Part shown: piece after piece, positions 56,544 to 64,000 of the stretch
How the letters are laid out: each line of letters opens with the position of its first letter
Numbering within the stretch: the stretch's first letter is position 1
NCBI RefSeq assembly: GCF_039555335.1
Contig: NC_092640.1
Span: forward strand, 32,481,887-32,545,886
Length of the DNA: 64,000 bases
Direction of reading: 5' to 3'
Source of the DNA: Amphiura filiformis
Lineage: Eukaryota; Echinodermata; Ophiuroidea; Amphilepidida; Amphiuridae
Program-made: the position numbers and the translations under genes
Notes under the pieces: generated by a model
Database searches by the model: none
What the model was told of the DNA's origin: nothing
Seen by the model: only the letters and a program-made list of their open reading frames with translations

Positions 56544-57869
56544 GTGTTGCTGTTTCTGTTTATAACATGTAGTTACATAGTCAACTTTAGAAAAGATGTA
56601 GATCAAGTTACTGTATAATCTGTGTTCACACCCACCATGGAAGGCAATTCTAGCAAATATGTCCTGAAGTGAAGCATTAAGCAATAAAAATACCACAATC
56701 CTCACTGGCTTCTGACTTCTGATTCTACTTTCTTTAAGTGGTTTCCAAATGCAGAATATATATAGTGGATCAAAATATCTATGTTCAAACAATATGTTTG
56801 GTATTATAAGGTAAATTTTCGTTTCAAACCACACATTAAAGCCATATTATAACATTTCTTTTAAAATAGATTAGTATTAATTTTCAATAAAATATTAGCA
56901 TTTACTGTCAGATATGTCCCCTTTTAATGTTGAGCCGAACAAGTGAGGTAAAGCAAAGAAAATCAGAATTTACAACTAGCGCCAATGCATGTCACGCCGG
57001 CAGTTGTAATATGGTACGAACATCTGTTTACTAAAGTACATTACAATCGTGTAAAAACCTGAATTTAAAATTTTTTTGAGGGCGTTATCCTCAGCAAATG
57101 TTATAATATGGCTTTAATTAATAATATAAAAAAAGACTGCAAAACAATTTAAGCTACAGTTATGTATAATTAAAACAAGCAGCCAGTGCCTGTTACCTTT
57201 ATCTCTGAATTAAGACCTCATTTTTTTTAAATTAGTTGAGAATTAAAGAAACAGCACGATAAAAAAAGCCAAAGCCTGAACGAAAACAAAAGTTGCATGG
57301 TGTTAGTTTTCTGGGGTGGTTCTGGTTCTGGTATGGGTGTATTATAGTAGACCCATCAATATACCAATTTTACAAGAAATTTGGACCCATCGATATTCTA
57401 AAAGTCAAAATTTTTCGGCCGAATTTAACCCAATTGTCTTAGTTTTTACAAATAACAATGTTGAACTTTACCATATAGGCCTAGTGTATATACCACTGAG
57501 TTGCACAGAGGTCCAGGGAAAGGGTTATTTCCCATGGTTTGGTTGGAGCTGGGAGCCCTCCTGCCGACAGTGGTATGTGAAAATAAGACCAAGGAAAGAA
57601 GATTTATTACCCTCACGTTTCTCTAATCGAGGGTAATTTTCTTGTACGGATCCGTAATAGGGAAAATTGCCGTCCACGAAAGGCTCCATGGACTGATTTA
57701 AAAAAAATTAACTAAAATTTTACACATTACTAGTGCCAAAATGGTCCACCAAATCGCTTCAATTAAGTCTTCATTTTGCAAAAGTTTCTTACTTAACAGG
57801 GCATTTTTTACATTTTATTATGTTCTTCTAAAATTGTCTCCCCCCCCCTGCTCAAGAAGTTTGAGCATT
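56544..57869. other. upstream flank of zinc-finger gene 1, duplicated with the gene
   Basis: Blocks at 56740-56830 and 57175-57400 (TGGTTTCCAAATGCAGAATA, AACAAGCAGCCAGT, GACCCATCAATATACCA) recur upstream of gene 2 at 60340-60670. The duplication therefore covered more than the coding region. No further exon is identified. Confidence 0.55.
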
Positions 57870-58450
57870 TTATCACAATTAGTTTGTCCATAGCACTCGT
57901 TTGAATGTTCCTTCAATACTGCTATACAAATACATGGGGGTCAACGATCTTTTATCATGTACAATCCAATGGTGACATCCAAATGAACGTTCAGATGAGC
58001 ACAGCGGACAAACTGCAAAAAAGCTCAAATTTCTCGAGCAGATCAAACTTCGGTGTATCTTCATAGATGTAAGCATTAAAATACCGAAAGGAAGAAAATT
58101 TGTGCAAAATCTTGAAAAGCCCCCTCACGCTCAATTTTGACCCAAAATGGCAATTTTTAAGAAAACGTAATGTCCGATTTTGATGAAACTTTCAAAATTA
58201 GGTATCTTTAGCTCATTTATATATATTTAGACACCAAAATCATAGCTATATGCCAGAAAAGGAGTACTATGAAGGATTTTGTACTCAAATCCACTCCTCC
58301 ACAAAGATAAGGTATGGTGACACAAGAGGGCATTGCACACTTTTTTCTCAGACCCCCTGCCAAAAATTTTGTCATTTCATGCTGAGATAGGGCAAATGGA
58401 ATGAAAAAAAAACCTGTTTAGAAAATCAAACTAAACATCACCCATGTATA
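57870..58450 (+). repeat. dispersed repeat C, copy 1
   Basis: TTGTCCATAGCACTCGTTTG, CAATTTTTAAGAAAACG, TTTTGTCATTTCATGYTGAG and ATAGCCCACTGCTA recur at 63320-63965 (direct) and partly, inverted, at 61985-62365. Confidence 0.75.
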
Positions 58451-58756
58451 GCCCACTGCTAATAGTAACAATCAAACATTACAAACTAGCACACAAGATC
58501 AATGATGCATATTCGCTATTCTTAATATATCAATATGTGGGAAAGAAGAATCACACATTGCACATAGGCACAATTAAACATGAAATTACAAATGGAAACA
58601 ACATGCATAGGCAGATAAACCAGAGTAAAAAACTCCAGACATACCTGCCTGTGCAGGGACAGTGCCACCACTGCTCACATCCTAGGGGGCGAATTACCTT
58701 GATATATATTACTGACCATACTGCAATGATTTCACTGCGAGTAAAACACTAAGGGT

Positions 58757-59072
58757 TTATTTGTATGAATTCTGACTTAAATGGTTTACAAGGGTCCTTT
58801 TTTGGGCAAAACATTTGACAGTATTCACACTGATAAGGTGTTTCTTTGGTGTGAATTCTGATATGGTGCACAGGCCTTTGCAGTCAGCAAAACATTTCTC
58901 ATAGTACTCACACTATAGTTTCTCTTTGGCATGAGTTCTGATGTGCTTTACAAGGGAACTTTTTTGTGCAAAACATTTCTGACAGTACTCACACTGAAAG
59001 GGCTTCTCTTTGGTGTGGGTTCTGGTGTGCTTCATAAGTGAACTTTTTTGTGCAAAACATTTCTGACAGTAT
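58757..59072 (-). pseudogene. out-of-frame fingers downstream of zinc-finger gene 2
   Basis: After the stop at 59073 a shifted frame reads [20 protein letters not shown] and another good finger, then decays. These were fused to the gene before a one-base expansion of an A run at 59080-59084. Confidence 0.7.
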
Positions 59073-60170
59073 TCACAGCAAAAATGGTTTCTCTTTGGTG
59101 TGAATTCTCATCATGTGTCTTTTAAGATTATTACTCTGTGCAAAACATTTCTCACAAAAATCACACTGATAGGGTTTCTCTTCAGTGTGAGTTCTGATGT
59201 GGCTTTTGAGACTATACCCTTGACTAAAACACTTCTGACAATACTCACACTGATAAGGTTTCTCATTGGTATGAGTCCTTACATGACTTTGAAGACTACT
59301 TTTCTCACCAAAACATTTCTTACAGTATTCACAGGAAAAGGGTTTCTCATTGGTGTGATTTCTCATGTGTCTTTTAAGAACACTACTCTGTCCAAAACAT
59401 TTCCCACAATATTCACATTGATAGGGTTTCTCTTTGGTGTGATTTCTGATGTGGTTTATGAGGTTTTTCCTTTGAGCAAAACACTTCTGACAGTACTCAC
59501 ACTGAAAGGAGGTCTCTTTGATGTGAGTTCTGTTGTGATTTATAAGGGTACTTTTTAGTGCAAAACATTTCTGACAGTACTCACAGGAAAATGGTTTCTC
59601 TTTGGTGTGATTTATCATGTGTCTTTTAAGACCACTACTCTCCCCAAAACATTTCTCACAATAATCACACTGAAAAGGTTTCTCTTTGGTGTGAGTTCTG
59701 ATGTGATACGTGAGGCCATACTTTTGAGCAAAACTTTTCTGACAGTATTCACACTGATAGGGTTTCTCGTTGGTATGGGTCCTTATATGCCTTTGAAGAT
59801 TCCTCTTCATACTAAAACATTTCTGGCAGTACTCGCACCGATAGGGTTTCTCTTTGGTGTGAGTTCTGATGTGATTTTTCAGAACACTGCAATATGTAAA
59901 ACATTTCTGACAATATTCACACTGCAAAGGTTTCTTTTTTACGTTCAAGCAGTTACAGAATTGGTACCATAGTATCCTGTGGCTATTGAAATGTCTCTGC
60001 AGCTTATTACTTTTTGACAAGTTTTTTCTTACAAAACACACATATTTGCATCTACAAGCTTGCACATATTTAGCAAAATGTCTGGTCACATGGGTTTTCA
60101 ATTTGTCTAAAGAATAATGATCGCGTCGGCAATATGCACAAGTAAACGGTTTCAAATGTTTCATTGCCAT
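59073..60170 (-). CDS. C2H2 zinc-finger protein, 10 tandem fingers plus N-terminal region
   Basis: Start at ATG 60170 ([18 protein letters not shown]), directly after CTACATCTTTTCTAAACAG, a fair acceptor with AAACAGCAACAG following; an upstream exon is likely. The product is 365 aa. The N-terminal finger (CAYC...HVTRH) is intact. The second ([13 protein letters not shown]...HFNSH) has altered cysteine spacing compared with gene 1. Ten CEYCQKCF-type fingers follow. The tenth ends HMMRIH, one residue too long between histidines. The frame stops after KEKPFLL because of an extra T, while two more good fingers lie beyond. It is a tandem paralogue of 55266-56543. A DNA-binding regulator is inferred; no effector domain is visible. 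The distal truncation may be real or an assembly error. Confidence 0.75.
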   Translation of the reverse strand: MAMKHLKPFTCAYCRRDHYSLDKLKTHVTRHFAKYVQACRCKYVCFVRKNLSKSNKLQRHFNSHRILWYQFCNCLNVKKKPLQCEYCQKCFTYCSVLKNHIRTHTKEKPYRCEYCQKCFSMKRNLQRHIRTHTNEKPYQCEYCQKSFAQKYGLTYHIRTHTKEKPFQCDYCEKCFGESSGLKRHMINHTKEKPFSCEYCQKCFALKSTLINHNRTHIKETSFQCEYCQKCFAQRKNLINHIRNHTKEKPYQCEYCGKCFGQSSVLKRHMRNHTNEKPFSCEYCKKCFGEKSSLQSHVRTHTNEKPYQCEYCQKCFSQGYSLKSHIRTHTEEKPYQCDFCEKCFAQSNNLKRHMMRIHTKEKPFLL

Positions 60171-61984
60171 CTGTTGCTGTTTCTGTTTAGAAAAGATGTA
60201 GATCAAGTTACTGTGTTGTGTGTTCACTTAAAACCCACCATGGAAGGTAATTCTAGCAAAGACGTCCTGGTGTGAAGCATTGAACAATATAAGACCACAA
60301 TCCTCACTGGCTTCTCACTTTGTAGCTCTGATTCTACTTAAAGTGGTTTCCAAATGCAGAATATGTATCAGTGGATCAAAATATCTGAAATGTTCAAACA
60401 AGATGTTTGGTATTAAAATCTAAATTTTCGTTTCAAACCACACATTAATTTCATGTACAGACCACATAACAATTAGGAACATGTACCAGTTATGTAAAAT
60501 TAAAACAAGCAGCCAGTATACATTGTAACTCTAAATGAAGACCTCATTTTTTGAAAATGGTTGGGAATTACAGAAACAGTGATAAGAAGCCAAAGAACCC
60601 TGGGGTGTGCTGCTGAGAATTTGGAAGTTGACCCATCAATATACCAAACAATTTTTCAAGAAATTTGGACCCCCCATAGAGCCCTGCATTATGAGTTGGG
60701 GGTCTCATAGGTAGGGACAGGCACATCTGGGCGAGGGCGCTATTTATTTTACTTGATATTAAAGCCCTATGTAAATCTGTGCCATTTTGTGCCACTCAAA
60801 ACACCATTTTTGGAGAAAATGATGAATAAAACCAAAATTAATCTGTTTCAGATGCTCTAGTTTGCATTGACAACAGATTCAATGCTTTAGGAAGCAGAAT
60901 GCAACATTGACTTCACTTTTGAATATTTTTTTTTTCTGTGAGATATGCCTTGGTGAAAATCACCGCTTTGGTCAAAAAGGGGTCAAAAGGGGCATTTTGG
61001 GAAAAAATTCTATTTTGACCCAAAATTCATCTTCTGACAAAAGGGAAACATGGTTTGACAAAAACTTTCATCCTTTTCACATAACAATTCCAATTTACTT
61101 ATTTGCTGGGAGAAAGCACTTTTTTGTTATCGCTTGGGAAAAATCATTGTTTTTGCCTAAAATGGGCCCAAAATGGCCGAAAACTGGCCAAATTTGACAA
61201 AAATTAGCACAAAAATCACTTTTTTACCACCTTAAAATTTGAATTTTCATACAAAATTTCACAGATGTGTTGAAAATGATAACATACATAATATTCAACA
61301 AAAATTAGATTAAATTACAGTGAAAAAAAAAAAATTGACAGGGGGCACAAAAATATCAAGTCCCCCATGTACTCCTATGGTAAGTCTTATCAGAGAAAAT
61401 GGCCCAATGTCCCGACAGTCGGGCCGACAGTATTTTCGTCATAACTTCACTTAGCAATACAGTAGAAGATTGGTTTTGGTGTCAAATTGTTTCTGAGAAG
61501 TTCTCTCTTCCAATAAACAACAATTCATGTTAATAGAATTAATTTGAAATTTTTATGCCTGTCCCTATCATAGGCAGGGGTAGCGCTAGGTTGCTTTTTG
61601 GGGTCCCGGACCCACCAAAATAGAGGTCGGACCCCCTGTTTTTAAATTTTCTGCAAGTTAAGGGGTCCCTGCATACCCCCATTTTTTCAATCTGGCGCTA
61701 TTTCTAACAGTAATGATATATAAAATGTACGGGGTTTTATTTACCTTTGATCGAAAAATCTATCTTTTATGCACGACGACACGATAGTTATCGGTTGTTC
61801 ATACGAAAGTTAGAACATTTCGAACAAATTTACCTTCACATTACCGCCTGCACTACCAATACCATGCACAACCATACCGTGGACGCTGCCATTTACTCGA
61901 TTCTTGTGGGAAATTCCTCCTCTTGTATAGGAGCACCTCCGAATTCACGGAGTATGTTCACAGGAGTTCACAAAAGTCTCTCAA
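60171..61984. other. no gene; duplicated upstream flank then unique AT-rich sequence
   Basis: 60240-60670 matches the upstream flank of gene 1. 61590-61720 is a small foldback (AGCGCTAGGTT, AATCTGGCGCT) with GGGGTCC runs. The frame at 61747-61989 is unsupported. Confidence 0.5.
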
Positions 61985-62365
61985 AATAGCAGTGGGCTAT
62001 AAATGGGTGATATTTAGTTTGATTTTCTAAACAGTTTTTTTTTTAATTCCATTTGCCCTATCTCAGCATGAAATGACAAAATTTTTGGCAGGGGGTCTGA
62101 GAAAAAAGTGTGCAGCGCCTTCTTGTGTTACCATACCTTTAATATCTTTGTGGAGGAGTGGATTTGAGTACAAAATCCTTCATAGTACTCCTTTTCTGGC
62201 ACATTGCTATGATTTTGGTGTCTAATTATATGTAAATGAGCTAAAGATACCTAATTTTGAAAGTTTCATGAAAATCGGACATTACGTTTTCTTAAAAATT
62301 GCCATTTTGGGTCAAAATTGAGCGTGAGGGCGCTTTTCAAGATTTTGCGCAAATTTTCAGACGAT
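61985..62365 (-). repeat. dispersed repeat C, copy 2 (inverted)
   Basis: Reverse complement of about 58085-58450, beginning TAGCAGTGGGCTATAAATGG. Confidence 0.75.
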
Positions 62366-62373
62366 GGTGGACG

Positions 62374-62768
62374 CCCGGCCCCCGCACTCCGTACATCCGC
62401 GGGTATTCATGCTTGTCGGTGAACTTTAAAAACACCCCCTTTTGCACCTCATTTCGCTAAGTTTTTATGGGAAAAACACCCCTTTTTTCAGCGATTTCGC
62501 GAATTATTTGCCCTTCGCCAATACCCCTATTTTCGCTTAAATGCGAACGATATGTCTAATACTAATATACCCTTTTCTGGCAGAAACGCGTAGGCTGCTC
62601 GATGAAAATACCCTTTTTTTTCAATTTCGCGAACACGTAGTTTGAAAAAAAACACCCCTTTTTTTGTGTGTTTTGCGAATCGCGTTTCTTCATCTGAAAA
62701 CACCTCTTATTTCGCGAAATTTTCGACGAGCATGAATGCCCGCGTATGCACGGAGTGCGGGGACCGAG
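62374..62768. mobile_element. CCCCGCACTCCGT MITE, 395 bp, 8-bp duplication
   Basis: Flanked by GGTGGACG on both sides (62366-62373, 62769-62776). The ends contain CCCCGCACTCCGT and GCGGGYATTCATGCT in inverted pairs. The inside repeats AACACCCCTTTTTT and TTCGCGAA. Repeat B copy 1 shows the empty site near 8868. Confidence 0.85.
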
Positions 62769-62999
62769 GGTGGACGACATTATTCATGTGGCAACAGCCA
62801 ATATCGTAAACAAAACAGACAATATGACGCACACTGCCTGGACATTGGACGCCCCGTGCCGAGTTGTGTTTTTAGCTCTATTGGCCCCGTTACAGAAAAA
62901 AAATGCACAACATATATTGCTCAGTGAATGTATACATTTTCACATAAAAATAAATATTTTTGGATTCAAAATGAATGTGAAGAAAAAAAAATTGTATCC

Positions 63000-63074
63000 G
63001 GGAGTGAGTGGGACTCGATCTCAGGACCCTATACGTGGCAGGCGAGAACTTCACCATTACACCACGCTAACTGT
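63000..63074 (-). other. tRNA-like core of repeat B, copy 2
   Basis: On minus: GCGTGGTGTAATGGTGAAGT (A-box region) and GAGATCGAGTCCC (B box), as at 8539-8612. Confidence 0.55.
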
Positions 63075-63319
63075 GATACACAGTGGAGGAAATTTTATCA
63101 TAAACATACCGTGCGTTATTCATACAAAACATTCAAAAAACAGTACTTACAATGAGGTTCACTGTCGAACCTCAACGAATTTAGACTGATAAAATACTGA
63201 GTACTTAATAACATGCGTACAGTTTTGGAATAATTTGAGACATTTTTTGTGTTTACGTGTAAAACCAATGACGACGTCAAAATTCAGTCAATCTTGGCCG
63301 CCCCCCTGCAAATTTTCTT

Positions 63320-63965
63320 CCTTTTGGTATTTTAATGTGTACATCTGTGAAGATATACACCGAAGTTTGATCTGCTCGAAAAATTTGAGCTTTTTAGCAG
63401 AAGTAGTTTGTCCACAATCTGAACGTTCATTTGGATGTCACCATTGGATTGTACCGTACATGATAAAAGGTCGTTGACCTCATGTATTTGTATAGCAGTA
63501 TCGAAGGAACATTCAAACGAGTGCTACGGACAAACTAATTGTGATAAAATGCTCAAATTTCTTGAGCAGTTTGAACTAGTGATCATCTTCATAGCTATTA
63601 ACTTAAAAACAGCAAATGGACGCAAACTTGCGAAAAATCATGAAAAGCGCCCTCATGCTCCATTTTGACCCACAATATCAATTTTTAAGAAAACGCATCC
63701 AATTTTCATGCAACTTTCAAAATCAGGTATTTTTTGGATACCAAAATCAGAGTAACATGCTAGAAAAGGATATTATTTTGAAGGATTTTGTACTCGAATT
63801 CACTCCCTCCACAATGATAAGGTATGGTGACACAAGAGGGCGCTGCACACTTTTTTCTTGGACACCAGGCCAAAAATTTTGTCATTTCATGTTGAGATAG
63901 ATTATATAGAACAAAAAAAAAACTTTACCAAAAACTCATTATGGCTTCGATATAGCCCACTGCTA
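63320..63965 (+). repeat. dispersed repeat C, copy 3
   Basis: Matches 57870-58450. It is preceded by an inverted version of its own left end (63350-63430 against 63500-63590), making a foldback start. Confidence 0.7.
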
Positions 63966-64000
63966 CTCAAAACAGATTTCATAATTATAAAGGGCCGTGC

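Larger units (their letters stand above)
62366..63308 (-). repeat. dispersed repeat B, copy 2 (inverted, interrupted)
   Basis: Reverse complement of 8294-8880, split near its end by the MITE at 62374-62768. Confidence 0.75.

Overview
The window looks like nuclear DNA of a marine invertebrate deuterostome, most plausibly an echinoderm. It is AT-rich and almost saturated with short non-autonomous transposons, foldback elements and tandem repeats. Its few genes have introns with GT/AG borders, and it carries a tandem family of C2H2 zinc-finger genes. The species is inferred from general repeat character and is not proven. There are no bacterial operons, rRNA genes or CRISPR arrays.

Layout. 0-14 kb: repeats only, plus one decayed coding stretch (5.3-5.9 kb, minus). 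14.1-32.6 kb: two tandem plus-strand paralogues of an unrecognised gene family. Gene 1 has a probable TATA promoter and untranslated first exon at 14.13-14.32 kb and coding exons at 19519-20013 and 21699-21962 (252 aa). Gene 2 has coding exons at 29553-30074 and 32269-32577 (276 aa). Both have a charged or alanine-rich helical N-terminal half, a shared W-L-x-x-H-K segment, a phase-0 intron at the equivalent place, and a similar C-terminal exon. A Penelope-like endonuclease fragment lies at 18.0 kb. 32.6-41 kb: repeats only, including a 1.7-kb array in which two MITE families alternate.

41.9-60.2 kb: a minus-strand cluster of C2H2 zinc-finger genes. Two have long open frames (55266-56543 and 59073-60170). 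Both lose frame near their 3' ends, with further finger sequence downstream. A third copy (41.9-47.9 kb) is a pseudogene split by a 4.3-kb TTAA-flanked element and by a 454-bp MITE with a perfect 8-bp target duplication. Its 5' end runs into a 27-bp minisatellite (47.9-49.8 kb) that is open for long distances on both strands: acidic AEVDGAEDS repeats on plus, Ser/Ala/Pro then His/Gln/Pro repeats on minus. 60.2-64 kb: repeats again.

No biochemical pathway links these genes. The zinc-finger cluster is probably a fast-evolving family of DNA-binding regulators. I cannot assign a function to the paralogue pair. The clearest readable history is in the mobile elements: several insertions have their empty site preserved in a repeat copy inside the same window, which fixes their borders and target duplications.
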